A stretch of DNA of 64,000 nucleotides from positions 129,710 through 193,709 of the forward strand of contig VZSF01001081.1 of NCBI GenBank assembly GCA_013398295.1, given 5' to 3'. This document shows positions 1 through 13,112 of the stretch, in pieces; position 1 is the stretch's first letter, and each line of letters opens with the position of its first letter. The notes under the pieces were generated by a model that was not told where the DNA came from, searched no databases, and worked only from the letters and a program-made list of their open reading frames with translations. Both the position numbers and the translations under genes were made by a program. This DNA is from Chionis minor (taxonomy: Eukaryota; Chordata; Aves; Charadriiformes; Chionididae).

Positions 1-1392
1 GCCCCGGCTCCCCAGCACTGCTGTACTGCTCTCATTCCCGTCCTGGTTTATAAACCAGCTCATACAGAAAGTGAGGTGGAAAGCATGGTACGCCAGAGAG
101 GTCCAACCAGGGGGTTTTTGGCTGGCTGGGTCCTACCCAGACCTCTGTCCTCCTGCCCCCCCACTGGTCCACACGCATCTGTGCCTGTGCATGGCCCTAC
201 TCAAATGATGGAGAGCAGGTTCCCACCCTGTCACTCTGGGGTGCCCACCAAATGCCCCCAAACCAATGCTCCTCCTGCCCACAGAATCCCAAATGGATCA
301 TCCTGACTTCGACAGATGCCTGGGGTGGGGACTGTCTTTTTGTCTGGGGCTTGTGTTGCCCACGGTACTACTGGTGAGTAACCAGGCTCTTGGCTGCTTC
401 TGCAGTGTAACTAATAACCCCACGTTGAATGGAGTTAAAGGTACATGCGGAGTTACTTGGACCACAGGCAAAATCAGCAGTATTTTGGTGGCTCTGAAAT
501 TAAAGCATTGTGGATAAAAGCCTCCCATTCTGCACATTCAGTGTTTATTTCTCATAAAGAATTTAAAGCAATTGTCAAGAGAATAGAGCCCATAGAATAA
601 ATATACTGTAGGCCCCTAATTTATTCTCAGAGCTTTACTGATGCCGCAGCCCACAAACAGCAACAGATCCCTTCATGTGAATTAAAGCTTGTATTTGGTT
701 ACAACCATCTGTTTACAGTGCATAACTTTGAGGCCTGATCCATTATGGCAGGACTCCAGTTTTATAAATGGCATTTAGAGTAACATCAGAACGATGCTTG
801 GATGAATCTGGCTTTTAAATATTTTGATAGTTTGTTTTTCCTTAACTATCAGAGTTATTACCTGTTGAAAAAGTAACAGCTGAATGTAACTTTCGTGGTC
901 ATGAGTCCGCCAGAAGAAACTCACTGCAGATCTCCTACTGCTGCCTAAGAAAAGGACTGTGACTATGGACTAAGGATTGGAATGTTATAAAACAGAAGCA
1001 TTGGGCAATATATTTGGGACAGTTAATATTTTTTGTGGTGCGCTAATCTATCACGTGAAGACCTAAATGTGCGATAGCTTTGTGGGATGTAAATACGGCA
1101 TCCATAGGAAGTTTATGAGGCATCTGTACTGGCAAGCTGGTGTCTGTCATGTTTAGCTCTGAAGCCATGTTCTCCTGGTCACCCAAATGGTGCATGTAAC
1201 CTGAAACAAGCCAAGTGGCTCCCCAGGAGGGGAGGCAGCGTTACTCATGGCACACTGCTATTGCATTTCCTGCAATGCCAAAATAGCAGATCTGTGCTAC
1301 CCAGTTTACACGTGAACAACCTGTATGTCCTGGCTGGAGGCAGAGGGCTCTCCTGACTGGGGTGACAAAACAGTGCAAAGGAAACCAGTATG

Positions 1393-1448
1393 AGCTGTCC
1401 TTAAGGTTGAAGCTGTCCTTAAGGTTGAAGTTGTCCTTCCCAGGTTGA
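1393..1448 (+). repeat. 18-bp tandem repeat, three units
   Basis: AGCTGTCCTTAAGGTTGA occurs twice without change, then a third diverged 20-bp unit follows (AGTTGTCCTTCCCAGGTTGA). Confidence 0.9.
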
Positions 1449-3010
1449 AACATTGACTTTCTCGTAAACCTGATGAAAGCACAGCATTATTGACATAAGA
1501 GATCTGCTATTGATTTAAGTCCTGCCAGATTTCACCCTTCCCTTTTACTATCCTGATGCAAAGCGAACAACACAAACATCAGAACCTGCACCTTACCGAT
1601 AGGGAGAACACTGGCCTCAGGAGTAGTTTGTGTCCGTTGTTACCAGGTTAGTACATAAGCTATCTCCTGATTAAGTTCTAAGAAAAAAAAGTTGAAATTG
1701 TTCTCTTCCCCTCCTCCCCCTCCCCCACTCCAGGAATTACCATCCCTCCTCCAGGTATCTTCTGGCATCTTAAACTTCCTCATATTCATTAAAGAAAGGA
1801 AATATCATGGACTGCAACCATGTGGTTTGCCATTATCTGGACTTGTTGATAAAGACGTGGGTCACTGGTCACCTCTTTAAGTCTCACCCTTGCAGACCCT
1901 GCATAAGGACATATACGTTCACCCATTAGCCAGGAGTACTTGCAAAGACTCCAAGTTTTGTCTGGCATGGCTGTTGCACTCATGCTTGAAAATGTGTGAA
2001 AATATAAGACAGTAAGTTAATGACACATGTTTCTATAAATATATAGCCCATAAAGTAACCAAAAGTAGGTCTGGTTTATTTTAACTTTAAACATTGCGAA
2101 GTTAATTGCAACTCTGCTTTTTGTTAGTTCCAATTCCTACAGGTATATGCTGTATTATATCTTGAATTTCAAGGAAGATTAAATGAATATGCATTGGTTT
2201 AGAATTTATTTCAAAAAATGTTTTATTGGAGCTATAGAAATACATCCTTTAAAAATCAAGCTAATAATGCATATTTTTGGAAAATATTGTTTGTATCTTA
2301 ATCTGACTTCTACCTTTCTTCTTGTGTTAAGTTAAAAAGCACTCTCAAAACATCAGAGAAGGCACAGATGCAAAAGTTAAGTTAAACTCAATATTACTTT
2401 TCTTTAGCCTCATTGTTGAATTTTTTTAAAAAAAATGGGAAATTAACACCAGATTGAGGAATTTTCTTCTTTTTTCTTTTCTTTGAAATATCAACATTAC
2501 TGCAGTTTCGCTTTAGACTGTCAATCAGTCAATTTTTTGACAGAAAAAGAAAACCATTAATAAAAATATACATATATCTAATATATTTTCCTTTTTTTTC
2601 CCCTATGAATTCAATCTGCCTTCACTGCTGTAGTATCAGAGTGCCTTCCTAAAGTTATCATCAGTGGCATTACATTTTGTCTTGTTTATAGAATGACTCT
2701 GTTATATTCCTCTGTTTAATATTTAAAATAGCTTGGAGCCTGCAATTTAATTCTGAAATGCAATAAAATATTTGACAGTGGATTAAGCTTTCTCATAATC
2801 ATACTTTTCCCTGCCAAACTCTGTTTTTTTATAAACTATCAGTCTGCAGTTAAGGGCTTAAGTCTCTCCCTCAGTTATAGCCATCCCTGCAGTTGTTTTT
2901 ACCTCAAAAATTTATAAGAAGAGTTTTCCCCTTAGGATCCCAATTTAATAAGAAAAATGTTACTGCTGCATCACAAGAGTTTAGGCAATATTATAGATGC
3001 CCAGAGGGGG

Positions 3011-3038
3011 AAAAACAAACAAACAAACAAACAAAAAA
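3011..3038 (+). repeat. CAAA tetranucleotide microsatellite
   Basis: AAAC/CAAA units are repeated five times within an A-rich tract. Confidence 0.9.
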
Positions 3039-5029
3039 GAACAAATATTTCTGTGTGACCTTGAGCAACACGCATATGCATTTTATGGTTTCTATTGCAT
3101 TGCTTCAAGGTTTTTACATGGAAAATTCAACTGTTTTTCCCTAGTCTGTTCAGTGTGTGTTAGTAATGACTTATGGCCATACAAACCTGAGCTACAGTCT
3201 CCTAATGTCTTCATAGGGTCAGGCCTGTTTGGTGCCTCAGTGAGAACCCTCCAAGGAGAGTGAGGGTTTGGGAGGAGGTGGCCCTGGAGTCCCATCCCTG
3301 TGGGGACAAGTGCTGAGGAGACATGAACCAAGCACTTGACACCAGCACCGAGGAGCCTTTCTCCCAGCTCAGCTGCTGAACTGTTAAAGCTGCTGCGCCA
3401 CTGATATTTCATCTTGCAGCATTACAATCTCTCTAATTAAATTCTTGCTGCAATTCAGCCAGGATAGCCTTTCTTCAGACCCCCCCCGCACCACTGCTCA
3501 AGCACAGCAGTGTTAGGCTGCGTTAGGTGGCCGTGATGCTTCAAGATGAACGTGGCTGAGCTCAGCCCATGGAGGCAGTCACGTCTCGGGACAAGCCTGA
3601 CACACACTTCGTTGTTGCTATTCCACTGAAGACAGAATATGGCTAAACAGTAAGTTACTAAGAGTAAATTTTAGCTTCAGAGTTTGTAAATACACTTCAG
3701 GATCTTCTGGGCTGAAAAAGGTGCAGTTGTAAACAAGATGTTGCTGCAGGGCAAAAGCAATCCACGCTGGGTTCCCTTCTACGCTGCAAAGCAGAGGCAC
3801 TTGCTTGTTGGGCATGAGGGAGATAATGAGGTGCTAGAAGGTTGGATACAGCATCTCTCCCCACTCCCCAGCACTTCCCAGTGTGTCTTGTGAGAGGCCA
3901 CCCAAGTGTGTGTAAACTCATCCCCTCCTCTCCCTGCCACCCCGTTCCTGCTTCCAAAGGCAAATCAGACCTGATTTCACACCCACCACAAATGCCATGG
4001 CAGACACACAAGGAAAGGACTGGTTCAGAATGGCTGTAAGATTCAATTTTCAATTTTTTATAATTGTATGTGAATATTTATGCATAATCACTTACGCATA
4101 TCTAGAAAAAGGGCATCCATGCCAGCTGTGTTTATTTTATAATATTTTGTCTTGCTAGTTCTACGGATGCAGTCTGTACCTGGCTTTGGATGCTGCAGTC
4201 AGAGCAGATCTCGTATACAAAGGAGGCTTTCCTTGGGAAAGTCACAGGAGCTATTCTGTCCATGGAGCTGGCCCTGGTGAGATAAGGCCTAAGTGCATTT
4301 TGTCCTGTATTTACTTATGCCTTGTGGCAGTCTCCACTTCTGGCCAATGTTGATACTGTATAGAAAATTTTCTACACTGGTGCTCCATGCTTTGCTGGCT
4401 TGTGCTGGACGTCACTGTGTTGTGAAGTTTCTCATACACTTGCAATATATCCCCCTTAAATTCCCTATAACATATACATACCCTAGATAATTTCCCTATA
4501 ACATATAACAATACCTTTCACAGTATTTCTAAGTTGCAGTGAACCAAGTTATACTTTGCAGCTTTGTGAACGTAGATGATGTTACCCTGGTGTAATGGAC
4601 AAACTTCAGTTTAACATTGAAGGGGAAGATTGTGAGAAGGGACATTTTCCATAGAAAATGCGAGAATGGACTATATGAGGAACATTTGGCACTCCTCTGA
4701 TATGTCATATATGTTCCACAAGCTTTTCAAACCCAACTCATGAGTGGGAAGAGAAAGCAAATTACAGAACAATTGCATAATATTTGGTCTAATACTGTTG
4801 CGTGACACTTTTGGCCTGAAGCCATCTTGCGAGTCTTTCTCAAGAAATCTAATTAGACTTCAAAAATGTTCCCACTAAATTAAACTCTATAAGTCCAGCA
4901 ACAGGAATGACATCAGAACCTTTGGAAAGGAAAAAGATGAAAATTGCAAGAAAAAAAAAGTAAGTAGGAAAAAAGCTTTTAGGAGGCTATTGACCACGGG
5001 CCAAACCATGCCCTCAGCTATGTATATGC

Positions 5030-7191
5030 TATTCCCATTGAAGCTAAGGGGATTCATGTATGCCTCAGAGCAGAATAACGGTCCCTTGGTTTAGATGGCA
5101 AAACTCTTCTATGGCCAGATGAGAAATGCACATTCAAAAATCAACACATGCTATAAATTCCACTGTATTGAGTTTCCTTCCTTAGCTCTTTCTTCAGTGA
5201 AGATTTGTCTGCTTTTTAAAAGAGGTTGAAAATTGCAGCTTTTCCTTCCCAGCAGGTTCTTAGTAAATCGTTTCTAGCAGTACCGCTTGCATATAGCAAG
5301 CCTCTTGAAGTAAATGCAGGTAATGAGGAAGGGAACAACAATGTGTTCTTGGGAGTTAACCAGGCTCCACATTTATCACAGACTCACAGACCTATTCAGG
5401 TTGGAAGGGATCTTGTGAGGTCTCTAGTCCAACCTCCTACTGAAAGGAGAGTCAGCACTTCATCAGACCAGTTTGCTCAGGGCTTTGTCCAGCTGGATTT
5501 TGAAAACACTGAAGGACAGAGACCACACAGCTTCTCTGAACAACCTCTTCCAATGCTTAAATACCCTCAGAATGAACATTTTTCCTTATGTACAGTCTCA
5601 ATCTCCTGTTTCAACTTATGTCCAGTATCTCACCATGGATCTTAGTAAAGAGGCTGGCTCCATCTTCTTGATAATTTCCCTACAGGCCCTGGCAGGCTGT
5701 TTTTTGGTCCCCTGGAGCCATCTCTTCTCCAGGCTGAACAAGCCTTGCTCCCTTAGCCTATTCTCACTGGGCAAGTGCTGTAACCTCAGTCATCTCAGTG
5801 GCCCTCCACTGAACTCGCCCAAGGTTCTCAATGTCTTCCTTCTACTGAAGCCCCAAAAGTGGATGCAATATCTACATGTTGCCTAACGAGTGCTAAGTAA
5901 AGGGGGATAATCACTTCCATCATTTTACTCGCTATGCTCCTGTTAACACAGCCCAGGATGCTGCTGGCTTGGTTTGGTGCCAGGGCTCCCTGCTGTCTCA
6001 TGTTCGGCTTGTGTCCACCAGGACTCCCAGATTCTTTCCCTGGCCTGGATCAGTGCAAGGGGTTATTCTGCCCCAGGTGCAAGACTTGGAATTTGCCCTT
6101 GCTAAATTTCATGAGGCTCCTGTTGGCCCATTCGTCCAGCCTGTCCAGATGTCTACCTTAATCCAAATACTCGCCCCATGTGGAAAAGCCTTAGAAACTC
6201 ATACTGTGGAAAATATCTTAATACATTTCCGCTGTGCTGACTCTTACTTTCAGAGTTATCCCAGTAGTCTTGTTTTCTGATTTTCCACTTCTTGGGATTC
6301 AGCAAACGTAGGAGTGCATTTGGGCCTGTAATGTGCCAAAAATTGGAGGAATCTCTGCCAAAATATTTAAGTTCAGAACTTTAGACTTTGAACAAAGCCT
6401 AGGAGTAAAATAAGGATTTCCTATTCCTAAAAGACCATTTTTTAAGGTGATAGTCACTATAGTAGAGGGCATGATAGTCCTTGTTTTATCTCTTCTCAAA
6501 TGCATCCTTGTTCCTGTCCCATTTTAATTTTTGTCTCAGAAAAAATCCTTCCCATTGCCATAGTTATACCTAATTTAAAATAGCTTATAAATGACCTCGT
6601 TATGAGATTACATCATTTACAGCAGGACACTTTAGGGCCTATATATAAAAACTTCATCTTTGCGACTCAGGCACAGTCCCTTAACTCTGGCCACCAAACC
6701 TTGGAACCTCCTCAGATTTCGGGACCTTTTCTTTAAGATCTACTGGGTTTGAATCTAAGTTACTCAACCATGGATTAAGGTTGGTTCTTTTTTGTTTCCC
6801 CCCTCCTCCAAAAATACTTTTGTAGAAGTTCTGAAGATAGGAAGGGACAGATCCCAGTGGATGCAGAATCAATGCACAGGAAACCAGGCTTAGACACTGA
6901 AGGAGCTGTGCTATGAAGCATGGGGAATGGACAGAGAAATTTAGCCAGGAGGCAGCAAAGTTGCTGAGCAATTGTGATGTTAAAGGTACTTTTCCCATTG
7001 TGGGAAGTTGTGGACTGGCTAGTAGGTAAAAAGAAGTAATAGGCTGAGCCAGGAGCGAAAGAGCTTAGTTCTGTTACAAGAAAATTCAAAGTATTGCAAT
7101 CTTTTCAGTTGTAAATCTTATTGTGTCTTTAAATAAAATTTGTTTCCACATCCCTCTTACAACTCTGCAGGTTGTAGGACTAATTCAATAT
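5030..7191 (+). repeat. Copy 1 of a 2162-bp direct duplication
   Basis: This stretch recurs 2163 bp downstream in direct orientation. Every reading-frame translation inside it is identical in the second copy except for one Met/Thr difference caused by T at 6112 versus C at 8275. The copy ends exactly at the single N at 7192. It carries a CR1 fragment at 5375-6160. It is probably the end of one assembly contig. Confidence 0.97.
5375..6160 (-). mobile_element. CR1 LINE 3' fragment, minus orientation (copy 1)
   Basis: The plus strand begins with ATCACAGACTCACAGAC then AGGTTGGAAGGGATCTTGTG, the reverse complement of the typical CR1 3' end. It continues through the characteristic phrases GGATTTTGAAAACACTGAAG and TCTCCAGGCTGAACAAGC to CAGCCTGTCCAGATG. 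The element is 5'-truncated and its frames are broken. Boundaries are estimated. Confidence 0.85.
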
Positions 7192-7192
7192 N
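7192..7192. other. Ambiguous base N at junction of the two copies
   Basis: This is the only N I noticed in the window. It sits precisely between the end of copy 1 and the start of copy 2, as a placeholder gap would. Confidence 0.95.
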
Positions 7193-9354
7193 TATTCCCA
7201 TTGAAGCTAAGGGGATTCATGTATGCCTCAGAGCAGAATAACGGTCCCTTGGTTTAGATGGCAAAACTCTTCTATGGCCAGATGAGAAATGCACATTCAA
7301 AAATCAACACATGCTATAAATTCCACTGTATTGAGTTTCCTTCCTTAGCTCTTTCTTCAGTGAAGATTTGTCTGCTTTTTAAAAGAGGTTGAAAATTGCA
7401 GCTTTTCCTTCCCAGCAGGTTCTTAGTAAATCGTTTCTAGCAGTACCGCTTGCATATAGCAAGCCTCTTGAAGTAAATGCAGGTAATGAGGAAGGGAACA
7501 ACAATGTGTTCTTGGGAGTTAACCAGGCTCCACATTTATCACAGACTCACAGACCTATTCAGGTTGGAAGGGATCTTGTGAGGTCTCTAGTCCAACCTCC
7601 TACTGAAAGGAGAGTCAGCACTTCATCAGACCAGTTTGCTCAGGGCTTTGTCCAGCTGGATTTTGAAAACACTGAAGGACAGAGACCACACAGCTTCTCT
7701 GAACAACCTCTTCCAATGCTTAAATACCCTCAGAATGAACATTTTTCCTTATGTACAGTCTCAATCTCCTGTTTCAACTTATGTCCAGTATCTCACCATG
7801 GATCTTAGTAAAGAGGCTGGCTCCATCTTCTTGATAATTTCCCTACAGGCCCTGGCAGGCTGTTTTTTGGTCCCCTGGAGCCATCTCTTCTCCAGGCTGA
7901 ACAAGCCTTGCTCCCTTAGCCTATTCTCACTGGGCAAGTGCTGTAACCTCAGTCATCTCAGTGGCCCTCCACTGAACTCGCCCAAGGTTCTCAATGTCTT
8001 CCTTCTACTGAAGCCCCAAAAGTGGATGCAATATCTACATGTTGCCTAACGAGTGCTAAGTAAAGGGGGATAATCACTTCCATCATTTTACTCGCTATGC
8101 TCCTGTTAACACAGCCCAGGATGCTGCTGGCTTGGTTTGGTGCCAGGGCTCCCTGCTGTCTCATGTTCGGCTTGTGTCCACCAGGACTCCCAGATTCTTT
8201 CCCTGGCCTGGATCAGTGCAAGGGGTTATTCTGCCCCAGGTGCAAGACTTGGAATTTGCCCTTGCTAAATTTCACGAGGCTCCTGTTGGCCCATTCGTCC
8301 AGCCTGTCCAGATGTCTACCTTAATCCAAATACTCGCCCCATGTGGAAAAGCCTTAGAAACTCATACTGTGGAAAATATCTTAATACATTTCCGCTGTGC
8401 TGACTCTTACTTTCAGAGTTATCCCAGTAGTCTTGTTTTCTGATTTTCCACTTCTTGGGATTCAGCAAACGTAGGAGTGCATTTGGGCCTGTAATGTGCC
8501 AAAAATTGGAGGAATCTCTGCCAAAATATTTAAGTTCAGAACTTTAGACTTTGAACAAAGCCTAGGAGTAAAATAAGGATTTCCTATTCCTAAAAGACCA
8601 TTTTTTAAGGTGATAGTCACTATAGTAGAGGGCATGATAGTCCTTGTTTTATCTCTTCTCAAATGCATCCTTGTTCCTGTCCCATTTTAATTTTTGTCTC
8701 AGAAAAAATCCTTCCCATTGCCATAGTTATACCTAATTTAAAATAGCTTATAAATGACCTCGTTATGAGATTACATCATTTACAGCAGGACACTTTAGGG
8801 CCTATATATAAAAACTTCATCTTTGCGACTCAGGCACAGTCCCTTAACTCTGGCCACCAAACCTTGGAACCTCCTCAGATTTCGGGACCTTTTCTTTAAG
8901 ATCTACTGGGTTTGAATCTAAGTTACTCAACCATGGATTAAGGTTGGTTCTTTTTTGTTTCCCCCCTCCTCCAAAAATACTTTTGTAGAAGTTCTGAAGA
9001 TAGGAAGGGACAGATCCCAGTGGATGCAGAATCAATGCACAGGAAACCAGGCTTAGACACTGAAGGAGCTGTGCTATGAAGCATGGGGAATGGACAGAGA
9101 AATTTAGCCAGGAGGCAGCAAAGTTGCTGAGCAATTGTGATGTTAAAGGTACTTTTCCCATTGTGGGAAGTTGTGGACTGGCTAGTAGGTAAAAAGAAGT
9201 AATAGGCTGAGCCAGGAGCGAAAGAGCTTAGTTCTGTTACAAGAAAATTCAAAGTATTGCAATCTTTTCAGTTGTAAATCTTATTGTGTCTTTAAATAAA
9301 ATTTGTTTCCACATCCCTCTTACAACTCTGCAGGTTGTAGGACTAATTCAATAT
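7193..9354 (+). repeat. Copy 2 of the 2162-bp direct duplication
   Basis: It begins with the bases found at 5030 and ends with GACTAATTCAATAT, the same bases that precede the N in copy 1, then runs into unique sequence (CACATC). One substitution (C at 8275) separates it from copy 1. It is probably the start of the next contig covering the same locus. Confidence 0.97.
7538..8323 (-). mobile_element. CR1 LINE 3' fragment, minus orientation (copy 2)
   Basis: This is the same element as at 5375-6160, carried along in the second copy of the 2162-bp duplication. It contains the T/C difference at 8275. It should be counted once if the duplication is an assembly artefact. Confidence 0.85.
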
Positions 9355-10769
9355 CACATCTAAAGAAATTTTCCCTTTTCAAGAACCCCTTGTATAGAGC
9401 CAAGGTGCTAATTAGCCAATCAAGCAGTCAACAATGGGCATTCAAGAACAGCAACCCAGCCTGGGAAAAGTTTGGAGGGGGGTGAGTAGGAGGAGGCCAG
9501 CCGCAGGCATAAAGCCAGAGGGAAGGTGAGGATGTCTTCCTCTGTGAAGGCCAGCTCTAGCATGGAGTGAGTAGGAGTCGAGAAGTAAGTGGCTGATTTT
9601 TCTCTCTTGTAGAGAGACAGGAGCAGAAGTTGTTGGTAGCTGTCTGGTTTTTCTGCTATGGAAGGTTAAGGGAAGAAGGAGCAGATGGCAAAAGAGACTG
9701 CTTTAGGAATTGCTCTTACACCTATTCAGCAAGGTGAAAGGAAGGAAGAATACTAGAGGTACTTTTCTGGCAGGGAGAGAGGGAGACTTAGAGAATTGCT
9801 TCCCCTGTGGGGAAGCCAGCATATGTGTGTATGGATATCAGGGTAGGATAGCTGACCCAGAGGGAAGTGGGTTAATGGAGATGTTCATTTGGGACACACT
9901 GAGTTGCTGAACAGTTTTGTCTTCAAAAAAGCAATTTACTTCTGCTGAGACCTGGGCTGACAGAGGAGATACCCAGGAATGTCATACTGGCAAGCAAAAA
10001 GAAACATGACTACAGTAACAAGTTTCTCTTAGCTGAATTATATATTTGAGCCCTCTCTTAATGCAAATGCCCTTCTGGAATTAGGATGTCCACCAGGAAG
10101 GGAAGAGGGGGAAGATGCTCTCATCCAGCCAACAGGCGTACAGGGGTCCAGATATACAGACAAACATACAATTTGCCTACTTAGTGGAAAGCTGGTAAAC
10201 CTCAGAGGCAGTGGGTTGCAGCTGGTAGTATTCAGGTTAGTATCAACCACATAAAGAAGAGGAAAGGTAGGAAATTCTGGAGGCAAAAACATTATTTGTT
10301 CTGAAAAAAAGCTGGAGACCAGGACTTTGGAGGGAACTTGACCTGAAACATTCACTGTACCCTGTGCAGGACTGGATAGAGAAGTAGAAAGGCAGAGCTG
10401 TCATGCTAGGAGGGTGGTATCTGGAGGAGATTTCTGCTTTGCTAGGAATGGTGACACTTGCAGACTAAGCAGAAGCTATGAAGAAGAGAGAGATATTCTG
10501 CTTGAACCAAAGGGGACCCAAACTGCTAGCATTTGCATTCAAGATAGCTGTGAGTGATTAGCTTTCCTTCATTCAGTGCTTTCAGAGCTAAACGTGGTAG
10601 GATGGTAATTCAGTGTAAGACCTCCATTAAGGCGAAAGACATGAAAATCCTGTATCAAATGAAGTCATACCCACATTAGGAAGTATTATGAAAGAAATGG
10701 TGAAAGACTCACATCAGTATCTCCCTATGTAAATAGGTAGTTCATCTACATTTCGAATCTTGAAAATAG

Positions 10770-11270
10770 CTCTACTGCCTCATCCTTAAGGACGGAAAGA
10801 AGGATGCCAGTGAGGATCAGAAAAGGGCAGCAAAGATGATCAAAGATAAGAAAAGGCTTCGGCATAAAGAATGACCATGTGTGCTTGGATCCTGCAGTCT
10901 GGAAAAGGTGACTTGAGATGTTACAAGTTCTACAGAAGAGAGCGGCTGGGACTCAAGTGTCCACTCTGTTTGAATGCAGGAGCTATGGGCCACCAAAGTG
11001 CTGGGTTCAAAACAAAAGGAAGCGGTTCTTCATGCAGCAGTTCCAAACTTGGTGGGTTTTTTTGTTTTTAAAGTAAGTTCAATGTCACATATGTGAAAGT
11101 GAGAGTTACTGATTAAACAAGCTAATCAGACGTAGGAAATTCCCTAAGCTGAAATATGATTGGAGGCTGGGAAAAACTCAGGGAAGTAATATACACTCCA
11201 GTGTTGGAGACAGCTATACTGGACTGGATGTACTCTAGGTGTGAAAAAATCTGTATATTCTTATGGGAGA
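10770..11270 (+). mobile_element. Eroded ancient CR1 LINE 3' fragment
   Basis: Phrases such as GATCAGAAAAGGGCAGCAAA, AGTCTGGAAAAGGTGACTTG and GTTGGAGACAGCTATACTGG followed by ACTGGATG match the old CR1 type shared by reptiles and birds, with many substitutions. The middle part is less clear and the ends are approximate. Confidence 0.55.
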
Positions 11271-13095
11271 CTGGTATAAAAAGTAAGTACTCTTGGCAGA
11301 ACATGGTTCTGGTGCTGTGAGAGCACTCATCACTTTTGTATCCCTAAGGTAAGGAAGGCACAGTGCCCCTCACCTTCCTTGTGAACACTGTAAATTAAAT
11401 CATATTTTAACATCTTGTAGGGAGGCACCCTAGGGAAATTAAGTGTCTGAAAAAGATCACTCCAAGAGACATCTCAAAAAGGTTCTTACTTTTTAAAAAA
11501 ATATTCCTCAAGCAAGTCCCTCATACAAGAGTCCTTAGAATTAGCAAGGTTTCAGGTATGCTATACTGGTGACTTCAGGAGCAGCTGTGTATAAACTGAC
11601 TTTAAATTTTATATCCAATAAAACTTCAGTAACTCAGGTGTTGTAATCATAGCAAAATTATAATACTGTCTTCTGTGCCAAAGCTTGCTTAAGAATAACA
11701 ATTCCCTTATTTCACTAGTTCAAAGAACACTGCAGACTTTACTTTATTGGCCAAGGGAAGTAGCAGCAACTGGGCACTGACCAAGTAGGGAGTAAAATTT
11801 GGCAAGGTAAAAGCACTTGAATTCCATAGGAACTAGGTCACCAAATGTATCAAATAGCTTAAGTGATAGCAATTAAACTCAGTAACACACTTTCCTTCAA
11901 GACGTTTCAAGTGATGTTGACAGGCATTTATTAAATTGTCCTTTTTATTTTCCCCTCAAAAATAACTGAGTGCATTAACACACTTGATGAAAAGCCAGCT
12001 AACTAGACAAGCAAAATTCCTGGGTAGTACAGAAATCTACAGTGAATTATACATTGCATTATTTTCAGGTAGTTTGAATCCTAACTGCTCTTTCAGTGAC
12101 TGAAAGGGAGATAAATAGAAAATGTAAAAATACTCCATAATAGTTGCTGGCATAAATTCTTTGTGATCCAAGAGGGAGCATCAGCTAAGACAATAAATAA
12201 AACTTTTTATATTTTGGCTTGCCAAACAGGTTCTGTAAGATATCGGGGTCTTTTAAGAAGGAATATAACACGTTACATCAACATTCCTAATCTGTTATAT
12301 ATCTGATCACAAAAGGGACCTTATGGGCTTAATATTCAAAGATGCTCAGCATGTTCACTCCTAATATAGTCTGCAGCTGAACCACAAGGGCCCAGCAATT
12401 TCAAAGAATTGAACTTTAGACAAAATTGTTGAAACCAAAGGTTTCAATTTTTTTTTTTTTTGGTCTGGAAATAAATCTACTTGGTTTTCTTTTTAGGCAG
12501 CATGAAACACTCTCAGTCTGTCATGTGACGATAAATCTTCCTTCTGAGAATGCCGCTTTTTTTGTTTTGCAAAATGACATATTATCTTTTCTTTCTTTTG
12601 ACCTAATGATTCTTTCCTTTTTAAAAAGCAAGACCTTGCTTTCAAAGGCATGAGGAATAAATTGGCTAAAGAAGTATTAATTTATTATTTTTAACATCAT
12701 GATTAGAACCTATTTGTGAACCGAGAATCCCTTTGTAAGGTGCTGTGTCTGTCTTCTGTGCTTTAGGTTTAATGTCCAAGGCAGCAGCCAAAAAAGATAA
12801 AAGCACAAAGACTTAAGGAAATGAACATTGGAGAACACTTCAAGTCATAGTTTCAATATGATAGCAGCCTAGCCAGTAGCAGAAACTGGGATACGTATAG
12901 GAATTTTTAAAGGAAGATCCTGCTATGCATGAGATATTAGGGGAGGAATCCCATTTTAAATATATACCAAAAAGGTATGTGAGACTACATCTGTGTATAT
13001 AGTACATGCATTTATATAATTTGGTCTGATGGGCTATTTAGCAGCCAGAGATGAACTTCTTGATGCTGAGAAGTTAATTTGAATGGAATATACAG

Positions 13096-13112
13096 ACACA
13101 CACACACACACA
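13096..13112 (+). repeat. AC dinucleotide microsatellite
   Basis: About eight AC units. Confidence 0.9.

Larger units (their letters stand above)
1..5029. other. Non-coding flank, left part
   Basis: AT-rich sequence with only short chance reading frames. It contains an 18-bp tandem repeat (1393-1448), a CAAA repeat (3011-3038) and pyrimidine tracts near 1706-1735. No exon of a neighbouring gene such as ABCB5, expected downstream of ITGB8 by conserved gene order, was recognised. Confidence 0.7.

Noticed and set aside
1706..1756. Pyrimidine tract with CCAG|GAAT and then CCAG|GTAT that could frame a micro-exon of about 21 nt.
   Set aside because: Too short to support without transcript evidence; the tract is simple CT-rich repeat.
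5226..9252. Several paired reading frames of 100-139 codons repeated at a spacing of 2163 bp, which could be read as a duplicated gene.
   Set aside because: They lie on both strands and overlap each other, several are inside a CR1 fragment, and the pairing comes from the whole-segment duplication.
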